Assembly (NCBI GenBank): GCA_023213395.1
Contig: CM041465.1
Coordinates: forward strand, 93,689,741-93,753,740
Direction: 5' to 3'
Length of the DNA stretch: 64,000 bases
From: Cycas panzhihuaensis
Taxonomy: Eukaryota; Cycadophyta
Shown: piece by piece, positions 35,804 through 49,287 of the stretch
How positions within the stretch are numbered: position 1 is the first letter of the stretch
How the letters are laid out: every line of letters starts with the position of its first letter
The notes under the pieces: generated by a model
Seen by the model: the letters and a program-made list of their open reading frames with translations, nothing else
Told to the model about the DNA's origin: nothing
Database searches by the model: none
Translations under genes and position numbers: made by a program

Positions 35804-36381
35804 TTGTATCTTTTCTTTCTTTGAAAGTATATACGACATCACTTCTATTATCACTATCTCTATACCTCACATTTTCAACTGGCACACACGCAACCTTCCT
35901 CCCCCTTGCCAAGGTTTGTGCCTCTCCCCTTTGCACCATGGTAAAGATTCCTCTTTTTCCGTCCTCCTTCTCTTCCTTTAGGCCTACCCTAGCTTTGTTG
36001 ACTTAGGGTGTTCCACTTGCACCTATTGTACACCTTTTTATCATCCATCTGTGCTTACCACACTTGTGTCACATTCCTTGCTCATAAGGGATCTCTCCCT
36101 CCATGGGTCTCCCTTTTTCCTTTCGACTATCTAAGGGTAGGGGGACCTCACCTCCTGGGGCTATCTGAGATACCACTCTCATATCTTGCCTACCGAACCA
36201 AAGAACTAAGCTACTTTGAGGAAGTCGTACATCATTCGTGGGTCTCGAACCTATGTTTCGATGCATGGATGTACTGTGTGATGTTTCTTCCACTTGTAGG
36301 ATCATACTTATATTCCAGATTTTTCCATTGACTACCCTAACCCCTACTGAGCGTAGTTATCATCCCACAGATGTGATTCCT
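33293..36381 (+). repeat. 3' LTR of element B (3.1 kb)
   Basis: It starts TGTTTCCTAGCTACTAGGAA and ends GTGATTCCT. It is longer than the 5' LTR mainly because of an expanded (GA)n run. Confidence 0.9.
35716..35799. repeat. (GA)n microsatellite inside the 3' LTR of element B
   Basis: About 41 GA units. The 5' LTR has only about seven, mixed with GT, at 23184-23203, so the run expanded after insertion. Confidence 0.95.
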
Positions 36382-36386
36382 GATAT

Positions 36387-38112
36387 CATTCATCTTTTAT
36401 CATTCAAATATATATCTTTTGACTATTTAACTATTTACTTATTCCTGTGCTCACGTATGCTCTCTGGAATCTAGTGATTGGGCTCTGGTTACGGAAGAAG
36501 GTCGATAATAGTACAAACTTAGATGGTGAGGTTCTTGATTATTCTAACATAATAAGATTTATAATGGCTAGGTAGGGAATGTGTAATTGGTATTTTCTTA
36601 AGTGGTCCTTTGTCACATAGTGGTTTAAAGCATGAAGAGGATGTTACTATAGATAAGGATACTTCTAATTCTAACATTGAGGGGGATTCTAAATGGTGTT
36701 CTTCATCAAATTTTGTTTCAAAATCAAAATCATCTTTTAAGGAAAGGCTAAGATCTATTTTAAAGACTATTTTCTTAGCTTTGTAAACTTTAATATATCC
36801 AAGGTCTACTTTTCTAAGCATTAGACATAGAGGTTGACTGTAATATGTTGGTGTGCCTTTATTGGTGGGACTTGAATTAGCTTATTTGTAGGATTGTCTA
36901 AAGGTCATTCAATAGCAAGTCTATATAAGTCATTTATCTAGGGTCATTGTCATGGGAAATTAGCATGTCACAATCATTAGTTCCATGTAATATCTTATTG
37001 GAAGAAAGATATTCTCTCAGTTGCAAATTCTACCTAAGCTACTTTAGCCCTTTATATCATATCTTTAAGACTTGAGATTTCTATTATTCTTAGGCATATC
37101 TATATACACTCTTTTAAGTATATGACATAAGTGTCTATATAGGTTTTCTTGTTTAAAGTTTAGGAGATACGATTCTATAAGGTTTGGAATTCATTTATAT
37201 ATGCTTCAATTGAGCATACTTATTTTAGTCTTATAAGTTGATTAAAGAAAAATTGGTTCCAAGTTTCTTCATATTGATCAAAAAAATATACAAAGATATT
37301 TGTCTATGTCCTATTTAATAATTATTCATATTACCACCAATGGAACCAATGATGTGCTCAACCTTCCATATGAATAAATGTAAATATTAGTTGCTTCTCT
37401 TTAGTCATTGGGTTAAGGGAGAAGTAGGATTCGAGTTTACTTATCCATGTATGAACATTATCTCTATTTAGATCTAGATTGAAGGTAGGAATATTGATCT
37501 TGTGGTGAAGTTGTGGCTAGCATGGAGGGCTACTTGAATGTTGTGTTAGATGTGCATTGCCTAAAGACTAAGACTTCAACTAAGATGATTACACTGACTT
37601 CTAAGCTATTTAGTTTAATATTGTCATGATATCTGCCTTAGATACAAGAGAAGATATGCCAGCCTTTACTTCTTTCTAAAATTTTAAGAGCTAAGTTTCC
37701 AATATAGAAATGCATTCTACTTATGATGTAAGAGTCATCATGTATAAAGAAGGGGATTATAGGAAGCAAGACACAAGTAAGAAGAAGGAGATATAAGAAA
37801 ATAGGATAAGTAAGAAGGAGATGTATCAAATCAGGGCTAAATAAATATAATGACTTATAAAAGTAAGGATTATACTTAAGTGAAGAGATAGAGGAAGAAG
37901 ATGTCTATAGCCTGTTAACCCTAAAAATAGGTAAGAAAATCACCTATTAAATTGGAATGAATATGAAAATCTCATCAAAATGGTATAGGTAAGATTAAAG
38001 TGAAAATTTATAATTGTGGCCCCCACAGACACTATACAGGTAATTTTTATTAAAATTTGATGTTGAAACTAATCTAGTGCAAGCTAATCAGTGTGATACA
38101 CTAATTAAAATA
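36387..38112. other. Sequence right of element B; first about 100 bp probably the rest of the C 3' LTR
   Basis: If B is removed, 20762 joins 36387 and continues the LTR of C. From about 36480 I recognise nothing. A 100-codon minus-strand open frame at 36519-36821 has no known motif. A direct repeat of the C 5' LTR was not found by eye. Confidence 0.35.
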
Positions 38113-40199
<2,087 letters not shown>

Positions 40200-43100
40200 T
40201 GTCATGAGACCAATAGTATAGATTTCATCAAAAACAAAGAAATATTCACTAAAATGAGCATGTAGACTCTTTTTTTAAAGAGTGGACTATGAATGGAAGA
40301 TGGACTTAACTAGTGCTAAATTTAAAATTTTGGTTGAAGGTTTGGATAGGAATAATCAAAGTTATCATGCTCTATTAATAGGTATTGTATTGTTGCTTGT
40401 ATGTTGTTAATCTTCATGTGGTACCACTATTATAGGTTCACCTTGTGTGTCTTTAGATGTAGAACAACTTTAGGGGCTTATATTAGAAATTACAATAGTC
40501 TTAGTGATTAATGAATTTTTTAATTTCGAAAATATAGTAGTATAAGTGATTTTGTGATGAATACTTTTATTAAGAAAGTGGTAGAGATGATCAAATAGAG
40601 CCTACAAGACACTAATAAAGGATTATTTAGCACTGCAAGCCCTTTGGTAAACTTCCCTATCGATATTATTACTTGGCCCAATATCTCAGGGAATTACCTA
40701 TGGAGGAATATGCATCTCCATAAGGTTAATAAGCGTACACAAGTGTTCGTGAAGGGTAGGTTTTGGGCACTAACTGTTAACTTGTGCATCATAGAGAGAC
40801 AAACGATTGACAAGTTTCCTACTTTAGGTTGGAAGGGGGGACGTAAAAGGGTCCTCTAATATACTTAAGGGTATATGGAGGCTCACTTTAGTAGTTAAGT
40901 TCTATCTAAAATTTGCATATCTGCTGTTATACTACTTTATTTCATACACTAGTTTATGGCCATGCATACTTAACTTGGAACGATAGATTCCCATGATGTT
41001 TAAAGATCCCTAGCATAGGGTCTTTACCTAACCACTAGAGAAAAAGGGATGGATAGGGTGGGACCTTGCTGCTTGCTTATAACTTGATAGACTTATAATA
41101 AATTTGAATAGATGCCACTTGAAAATAAATGAATGAAACTATAAAAAGGGTTTATAGTCATATACTAACAAAAAATTTTCCCTCCTCCCCGACTTCCTTC
41201 GAGCTTACTGCTTCCTATTGGATCCATAGTTTGGCTCTAATACCACTTGGGATATGACTATTCCACTTTTACTCACATACAAAATGGATAATAGAGAAAT
41301 ATATAGGGAAACATAGTTACTTATATTATCAAGGGAAACCAATTATAAAATTGAAAATCACCAAAGAGCATAAATGGACATTAAAGAAAACTGAAAAGTA
41401 TAATAATACCAATCTCTCAAGAGAAATTTATTACATAATAACCTTCACTTATAATTCATAGCCTTTAAATAGACAAAAGAGAGTCTTTTTCTTATAATCC
41501 TATTGACAAGCCAAATAACCCTACATTTTATTAGTAGCTTTAATGGCCCATACATAAAAATTAATGACTAACACCATATACTTTTTCTAGCCATTGGTAC
41601 AACTAGATTACCTCACGTTCTAGGTGGAATGATGATATAAAAACTCTTTGGTCCATAAGCATCTAGTGGATAGAAAAATATTATTTTGTCCTATATAATT
41701 GCATAACTAGATCTTCACCATCAAATTTAGGAAAATATAGCTTAAGGACTAGAATGTGCCACCAACTTAGGGTCCACTTAAAGATTGTTTGCTTGTATTG
41801 GTACCATGTCTTGTGGATTGTTGGTTTGTATTGTTACTCTATCTTGTAAATGAGTGTCTACCTTACTATATTTATAGGTTCATCACATTATATTTGGTAT
41901 TTAGCCTAGTCAATTTACTATCAAGATCGTTAATTTAGTCCAATTTGGATAAATGTTAGAGTATGGTTGATTGTGTTACTTGAATTGTTTTGACATCCTC
42001 ATCTATTTTGCCTAAGAAGAGGTCTTGCAATCTAAGGACACCAATGATATTATTTTCTTGGGGTTATTTAGTAAGGTTATAGAAGATCTATATTAGAATG
42101 ATCAACTCAATGAGAAGATTGATTTGGGATAAGTGGCTAGAAGTCACAATTTTACACCCTAGACTAGATTACTTTTGTGTTCTTAGATTACCAAATTTCT
42201 AACGCTCTATAAAATTTTCCTTATTATAGTTTTAGAATTTTGTTTAGATCATTGCATAGGTTTATTGAAATCAGTAGTTTTAGTATTTCTAGTCACTATC
42301 TAAGTATGTCCAAATTTGTTCTTAACTATTTATAAGATATCCCATATTGTGGTTTTAAATTATCCTTAAAATCACTACCTAGGTATATCTAGATTAGAGG
42401 TTTCAATATTTTTAATCATTACCCAAGTATATCTAAATTTGTTCATAGCCATAGTATAAAAAATTTCTAGTTGAGAGAGTGTTTGGTTTGTAGGATCCCT
42501 TATATACTTGAAGGTATGTAAAGATTGACTTTCTAACACTATAGAGAGTAGCTTTTTGCCACTAATTATTAACTAGTGTACTATAGATTCAGATGACTAA
42601 TAATTGCCTAGGGTCTATTATAACTAGGTATCTCCTAACCTAGGGGGTCCTCCTATATACCCAAATGTATATAGAGGCTAGACTCCATATCTAGATATTA
42701 TCTAAGGCTTGGGTATTAATACCTTTCGCACCCTATTTCAAGCACCAACTTATCACCAAGCATACTTAGCCTATAATGAAAGTTGTTTGTGATTTTTAAA
42801 TCCCCCTTGAACATAGTTTTTAGCTTAAACACTATTACAGAAGGGAAAATGAAAAAGAGAGAGAGAAAAAATCTAGGCATTATGTTAGTACCCCATTACT
42901 TTTACCACTTCTAACCACTAAGATCTTGTAAGGGCAAGGAGGGAGCATATTGTGATTAGTTATAATAGGTTACTTTAAAATCACTACAATAGAATACGGT
43001 CATAAAAAGTGCTCTAATATCACTTGATAAGATATCTCTTGTAATTACAAATTCTAAAAATAATAATATGTAGAAATATAACTCAAATTTCAAAAAATAC

Positions 43101-43349
43101 TAAAATAACCAAAATATTTATATTCATAAAGGAATCGCTTATAATATCACAAATTGCTTTGAGGCGATAACCCTCTTAAGAGCAAAGCTCAATGACGAGA
43201 TTCAAAAGATATCTTCAAGACTACAAAAAGTACATTTATAAAGGAGAGGCTTATTCTAATCATACTATTAAGTGGTGCATGTGAGATAATTTATTACATA
43301 CAAAAATAAACACGAGTTACATTGTGACTATTATAATGTTTTATACATT
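40200..43349. other. AT-rich intergenic DNA with two copia-LTR-like remnants
   Basis: No coding domain is recognised, including the 71-codon plus frame at 40644-40859. Two places look like a minus-strand copia primer-binding site followed by an LTR: GGCTCTAATACCA (41233-41245) before TGGGATATGA at 41248, and GCTCTAATATCA (43011-43022) before TGATAAGATA at 43025. Downstream limits were not established. Confidence 0.4.
41248..41573 (-). repeat. Possible 5' LTR remnant of a copia element
   Basis: Plus strand TGGGATATGA to about GACTAACA, beside a primer-binding-site-like sequence. It contains a minus-strand TATA-like CTATTTAAAGG near 41466-41476. There is no coding remnant beside it, so this is a weak call. 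Confidence 0.3.
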
Positions 43350-46010
43350 ATAATTTTTTGTTTTTAAGGTAAAAAGAAGATATTGTTGAATTATAATCTT
43401 AATTACAATACAAAGAGTTGGGAAAACCCAGAAATTAACTGGGCATACTTACCTAATCTTTTACATGAAGAGTACTTAAAATAGTAAAATCATACCATAA
43501 ATTTTTCTTCAACTTTTTTCAAAGAGGGATGAAACAAGGATTGTGAGAAATCCATAGTAGAATATTCTCCCTTATGCACCCAAGAGTTTGATTAAAGGAT
43601 GGGACTACTTTTTAAAAATAAGTTGTAGTATAAATTTTCTAGATTTTATGTAAGGTGTTCGTAAGAAATAGAAACCAAAGGTCAATCAAGTGCCTACAAG
43701 TCGCAAACTAAACATAAGTCGTAGCTCATCTTCCTTTGATTAACTAAGTATGGAAAAGTAAGTTTCCATTCCATATTTCAGTGAAGCCTTTGTCTAAACT
43801 GAAAATTTGAAAGATGGTATACCAAATATCTTGAATAGGAGGACAATGCCACCAAATGTGATCAAAACTATCCTTGTGGGCACCACATAGTATGTAATAC
43901 AATTGGCAACTTATATTTTGTTGATCCTAAGTTTCCTAAAAAATAAAGGCCTTACGCAAGATCCTCTGATGAAGTATCTTATGTTTGGGTTAAGCATATT
44001 TCCACCAAATCCATCCCCATTCAACTTAGATTTAAGTATGACGAAATTATTGACTATGAACCAAATAATAAAATTTAGAGGATTTGAAAATACGAACCCT
44101 AAAAAGAAACCTTATACCTTCCTCCTTCTTTAACTCCTGAGAGGTAATAAGATGATCAATTTACCTCATGAAAAAATTAAGCTTTTCTGCCATCTGTGAA
44201 AGAAAAGTTTTAGGCTGAGGGTTGAGCTCTGTTAAGAGACTAGCAAAATCTTTCCAACAAAGCTGATCAAAATCATGAAATTGAGCCATTATGAACCAAT
44301 TACAGGAACTAAAAAAATGAGCTAAAGGAGCAAAATCCTCTTGACTACCTAAAGGAGGGAACCCTAGAGGAAGCCATTTATCATTCTAAAAATTGGCTTG
44401 ATAACCAGTTGAACTGAGAGAAAAAATAGTATTATAGTGTAAGTTATCCCAGGCTGCCACCATATGATTCCAAGTATATGATCCTTTGTTAAGATAGTTA
44501 GCATTAGCTAATTGCTACTTAGCAGAATATATAAAATAATATTTCCTTCTAATAATATGGTCCCATTTACTGTTTTCCATGTTCAAGAGGTCCCACAAAT
44601 GCTTAACACCCCTCACCTTTGCCAAAATAAATGGGTCTTTGACACCAAGGCCACCTCGACCTTTGTGGTCCAATACTATACTCCATTTCATAAGATGAAA
44701 GGTCTTTAAATCAGTAGACCATGGTTTCTAAAGAAATCTTATGAGGAGACTTCAGATCACTGATAGTATAACTTTAGGAGCTTGAATATTTGACATAAGA
44801 TAATTTGGCAATTAGGAAAGAGTAGATTCTATTAAACTTTAACGATTGGCTAAATTAAGGGATCTAGTAGGCTAAGCATCTAACTTCTTTTTAATTTTTA
44901 AAATATAAGGTTGCCAATAAGATATTTTTAATTTTGAGATGCCCATAGGAATGCTTAAATATTTGAAAAAAGTAGATCTTAGAGCAATAGGAATGCCAAG
45001 AGCTAATATCAAAGTGGATTACATCTCTGTTTCTACTTCATTGAAGATAATACTAGATTTACTATGATTAATTTCCATCCCTATTACAAGGCCAAAGACC
45101 TTAAGCACTTGGCTCTAGGCACTGATTTCTATATACGAAAGGTGACCTAGCAAAATGGTATCATTTGCAAAAATTTGATGCGTTATGATCTTAGATCCTT
45201 CAATAGAGATTCCTTTGAGAAGATCTATTGATTGGAGCAATAAAAGAAGAGAAGATAGGCCTTCTATAGTAATTACAAAAAAATAAGGTGATAAGGGACA
45301 ACCTTGATGAATTCCTTTACTCATATAAATAAGGCCATTAGTTGAGCCATTAAATTTTATAGCCATTAAAACTAAAGAGATAATAGCTTTGATTTAATCA
45401 ATATGGTCTAATTAAAGGCCCTTTTAAGAAAAAATCGTAAAAAAGGAAATCCCATTCCACAGTGTCATAATCTTTATTAATCTCTAGTTTGAAAATTGTT
45501 GTGTGTTGCTTCTTTGTGTATATAGTATGGAGAGCCTCAATAATCACAATTATGTTGTCTACTATACGATGACCTCTTATAAAGGTTATTTGATTTTCAC
45601 TCACCTCATAAAGAAGGAACTCTTTAAGTTGATTTGCAAGAACTTTGGCTATAATCTTATATGAAGTATTACAAAGGCTTATGGTCTCCACTGATAGAAG
45701 GTGGAAGGAGTACCACTTTTAGGAATCAAGGAAATGCATTGATAGTTGTATTCATTCTACTTGTCCGACGAACCTCTTCTACCACTTCTGTTAATAGATA
45801 TGGGAACTCTTCAGAATCTATAGCTAATAGGAGCTCAACAAGCATTCTATCAAGGCATGGAGATTTGCCTTTAGGAAGCTTCAATATAATTTTATGGACC
45901 TCGTCCTTAGTGATCGATCTATTAAGAGAATCATTGAGGTTTCTACTGCACTCCTCTGACATAGGATTCACCTTTAAGAGAATAATTTGAATAGCTTTAG
46001 CTCTGTTTAG
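43350..46010 (-). mobile_element. Degenerate LINE (L1-type non-LTR retrotransposon), 5'-truncated
   Basis: The minus strand encodes RT from about 45990 downward and a C-terminal zinc-binding domain near 43830-43920. No endonuclease was found upstream, so the copy is 5'-truncated, the usual LINE fate. T-rich DNA at about 43352-43366 (plus strand) may be the remains of the poly(A) end. Confidence 0.85.
43820..45990 (-). pseudogene. LINE reverse transcriptase with zinc-finger tail
   Basis: Blocks in order: KGKSPCLDRM (about 45870), SLCNTSYKIIAKVLANQLKE, QITFIRGHRIVDNI and FKLEINKDYDTVEWDFL (45398-45691), then KGIHQGCPLSPYFFVITIEG and the catalytic box IFANDTILLG (45115-45366), where N replaces the first D of FADD. 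Further down are GGLGVKDPFILAKVRG (about 44640) and the zf-RVT block CGAHKDSFDHIWWHCPP (about 43850-43900). Many stops and shifts separate these pieces. It is inactive. Confidence 0.85.
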
Positions 46011-46920
46011 AGAGAACTACGGGTGGTCCACAGTCTTTTGAAATGATGGTAAAACTCAAATTAGATTTTGTGACGTGAATGCATAATTTTTGAAGGGGAA
46101 ACCCTTTATACATTATAATGAGTACATCGCTTTATACAATAGATGGTTAGGACACAAGGGTCCTAACAGGATGCCTGAGGCCAATCACTATTTCAATATC
46201 AGTTATGAAAATGAGAAGAATAATGAAAGATGGGCTATTGTTGGTTAGTTTATCTATAATCACCAAACCATTTTTCTTTCTTCATCTCATTATATGTATT
46301 CTTTTGGGATTTTAGACTTTGTTTCGATCTATACTTTCTCTTTTTTTTAATGTTGTTTACTTTTTTCCTATTTTACTCTAAAGCTTGAAATTTCTACTCC
46401 ACAAGATAGATCCATGTGAAAAGAATAGATCATAGGTAAAAGCATAACGATAGCTTGTGGTACCATCTCCTTGGGTTTATATTGTTATGATGTTATGTTG
46501 CTCCTATTATTCTTAGACTGATTATGTATAAGTTCAATGTGTTAATCTATTAGTTCATCTTTTATATGTAATGCACTATGAAAATCACTATACACTATTT
46601 TAATTCATTTAGTCTACTTGGTGTACTTTGAACATATCTAGAGGTAATAGACATTTCGCATATTTCAAATTTAATTCTTACCTAGCATGGAAATTCTACT
46701 CTTATAATGTAGATTTGAAACCTTGTTCTATTGCTATTTTAATTCTTTCCTTTTTCTATCTTATTACACTTTATTTTACTATCTTGGTACATACCTTTAT
46801 ACATTCTTTTCTTTCTTGTAAACTATATAGCATTATCGGTTCACATTTTCATTCAAATATGTCACAAATTACAAATACCATGTTGTACATAATATTCTTT
46901 GATATACATTGTGAATAATA
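46011..46920. other. AT-rich DNA without recognisable features
   Basis: The 96-codon open frame at 46628-46918 is hydrophobic and low-complexity, with no homology I recognise. Confidence 0.4.
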
Positions 46921-46935
46921 TATACATCTATATTG

Positions 46936-47239
46936 TCCCTCAAGGGGCGGCGTGGCGGTAAGTTGTTCCGGAGTGGCTCGGCTGTTCTGCGGTTCGAGTC
47001 CGGGAGCCTTGTCGTTGCGGTGTTCTTGGGACCGTCCGAGTGTAGGGCCAGCGGCTGCGGTGGTCTACCACGGACGTTAAAGGTTTCACCACCCGGAGCT
47101 CGAGGGGGGTTATAGGGGGTGCGTGTGTTGGTGGGGAGAATAGCGTCTCTCTCATCCTGCGGTAGTATGGGCTCTGGGCGTGTAAGCCTAGCCTTCGTCG
47201 GGTAGTGTAGGTATTCGATTCCCCCCCCGGAATTTAAAA

Positions 47240-47280
<41 letters not shown>
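46936..47280 (+). mobile_element. SINE copy 1 (tRNA-type, about 300 bp plus A tail)
   Basis: The sequence is GC-rich in an AT-rich setting. The head TCAAGGGGCGGCGTGGCGGT contains an A-box-like start, and GGTTCGAGTCC at 46991-47001 is a canonical B box for RNA polymerase III. It ends in about 22 A followed by (AT)n. The flanks ATATACATCTATAT (about 46919-46932) and ATATAGACATCTATAT (47281-47296) are a target duplication. The body matches copy 2. I cannot name the family. Confidence 0.85.
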
Positions 47281-47289
<9 letters not shown>

Positions 47290-47296
47290 TCTATAT

Positions 47297-48000
47297 CATT
47301 AACTTTTATTTTAGAAGAGAGAAGTCTCTTTAAGTGAAGGGTTTTTACCCATTAATTACCCTATGGTTTTGTATTTTATTTTTGAATACTTTGTAGAGTT
47401 GGCCACTATTTTTAAAAAATCTTAGGGGTGCAAAAGCACATGTCAACAAACCTACTAAAAGAAATTTAGAAACTCCTATATGTGGGACCACTAGGTTAAC
47501 TATTTTATCTTAGCCCCAACTTCCTAATTCTAGGAGCATAAGCCCTTATTCCAAGCATATCAATTACATTATTTGAATTATTAATACGTTCAAATTTTGG
47601 CAATGGAAGATAGTGGGATTGTTGACATTATTTATCATCTTTTGACATAAATGTAGCATATAAAATGCAAGATGATTCAAGTGATTTATGAGAGGTTTAG
47701 AAGGGTTGGACAAATTTAAGGAATTGCTAAATTTTTATGTTCTTATTACCAAATTAGCATTAGCATTAGCATTAAACATGTATAAGTGCATGGCACTAAC
47801 ATCCTCTTGAAAAAAAAATCACATTTCTTGATTTCCTTCTTAGGTAGAGAGTTAACTTTCATAGAAGATGAGAGACATGTAATTGCATAAGAGGGAGAGA
47901 ATATATTACAAATTATAAGTCCAACTTCTTTAAATGGTAGACAGAAATTGCTAATGCCCTTGCTTTAGTATAACTACACAAAAGTTCTTATTTTTAATAT
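47297..48000. other. AT-rich spacer between the SINEs
   Basis: No gene is seen. A short TTAGCA hexamer run lies at about 47752-47775. Confidence 0.4.
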
Positions 48001-48012
48001 CCGTTATATTTG

Positions 48013-48382
48013 TTCCTCAAGGGGCGGCGTAGCGGTAAGTTGTTCCGGAGTGGAGGGTGAGCACTTGTGTTCGACTCCCAGAAGCCTTGTCGCTGCGGTG
48101 TTCTTGGGACCGTCCGGGTGTTGTTGCTGGCGGCTGCGGTGGTAGACGGCACGGACGTTAACGGATGTTATCCCCGGAGCTCAAGGATGGGGTATAGGGG
48201 TGAGTGTGTTTGGCCGGGGGAGAAAGGCGTCTCTCAACCCGCGGGATTCTCCCTCCTCCTCCACGGGGGTGGGTAGGCCGTAAGGGCTCAAGGCGTCGAG
48301 TCCGACTTCGCCGACGGTGCGTGAGTCGAGTCCCTCCTTGTTTATTTAAAAAAAAAAAAAAAAAAAGAAAAAAATCACACAC
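48013..48382 (+). mobile_element. SINE copy 2 of the same family
   Basis: The head TCAAGGGGCGGCGTAGCGGT matches copy 1, and the B box is TGTTCGACTCC (48068-48078). Middle blocks CCTTGTCG, GTGTTCTTGGGACCGTCCG and GCGTCTCTC are shared. It ends in a poly(A) run of about 25. A perfect 12-bp target duplication CCGTTATATTTG flanks it (48001-48012 and 48383-48394). Confidence 0.88.
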
Positions 48383-48394
48383 CCGTTATATTTG

Positions 48395-49287
48395 GTTAAA
48401 ATTATTATTCTTAAAGTGGGGTCTCGTGTGGGGGGTCTTTGTGAAAAGTTTCTTTAGAGATAAATTTTAAATTTTATAGTTAAAAAAATATGGAATGACA
48501 ATTCTAATCTATAATTTAATGTCTCGTTGATTTTAAATTCTACTAAGCTGTAACAATTGAGGCCTGCCCTTTCTTTTTGGCAATAGCTAAAGATCAAAGT
48601 ACTAATATTAAATATTTTACTTCTTAATTAAAAAAATTTATGTTCTTTTATTGCAACAATTTTTATTTTTTTTTTCCGAAACCATATATTTTCAATAAAA
48701 TATGAACAGAGGAACCTGCAGAGGACCGTGCAATTATAAATTTTTTATGTGTGAAAAAACAAAGCTTGCATCTTCGCAGAAGGTATCCAAGGCCAGAGCT
48801 CCGACAATAAGAATCAGGATGACCAAAAACTGTCTGGGAACAGGACAGGGATGTGAGGACAAGATCACGTCATTGATCCCATTAATAACTGTGGTATCGT
48901 TAATCCAGCCGCTACTTTGAAGGTTATGATTCAACGGGTTCCTCCCAAACAACCATGGGGACGTACGTGTCAAACTTGACGAGAGAAAATCGTAGGGTGC
49001 ATATCGTCTTCCTCCGTAAAGTTGTCTGCGTTCGCATTTTGAACCAGCAATGTTGGTGGACAGTAGGGGGATCATTCGGAATGGATTCAGATTAGATTAG
49101 AAACGCTGTGAATTGGCTTTTGATTCCTTCAATCCGACAGCTATGGTGCTTTCCAATACCGTGGAGAACACTGCAACCGTCAGATCACGCACATTTAAGT
49201 CACTCTGCAGAGGGAAATGCGGAACAATATTTGAAATCTTCAGCGACAGAAATGGAGAATTCCAGTTATTGATTTGAATTTGGAGCA
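48395..49287. other. Upstream region of the GTPase-like gene
   Basis: Presumably promoter and 5' leader. No transposon is recognised. A 113-codon minus-strand open frame (48734-49075) overlaps it but has no recognisable domain. No convincing TATA box was fixed. Confidence 0.4.

Larger units (their letters stand above)
20763..36381 (+). mobile_element. Element B: Tat-like Ty3/gypsy element with antisense PMD gene, both LTRs present
   Basis: 15.6 kb element: 5' LTR, primer-binding site, gag-protease-RT in a single frame, antisense PMD gene, aRNH, polypurine tract, 3' LTR. Flanking GACAT (20758-20762) and GATAT (36382-36386) are a target duplication with one C/T change. About 20 differences are visible between the LTRs over their first 250 bp, counted by eye. 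It lies in the 3' LTR of C. The RT is truncated and RNase H deleted relative to element A. Confidence 0.9.

Noticed and set aside
35634-35981. 115-codon frame with a long RE repeat, and its minus-strand SL counterpart
   Set aside because: Produced by the expanded (GA)n run within the LTR; the 5' LTR lacks it.
40644-40859. 71-codon plus frame as a host gene
   Set aside because: No domain or exon context; length is within chance expectation.
46936-47010. tRNA gene suggested by A and B box sequences
   Set aside because: No cloverleaf arms could be drawn; the boxes are followed by a long body and an A tail with target duplications, which is a SINE.
48734-49075. 113-codon minus-strand open frame upstream of the GTPase gene
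   Set aside because: No recognised motif, and it lies in the probable promoter and leader of the host gene. Kept only as a note.
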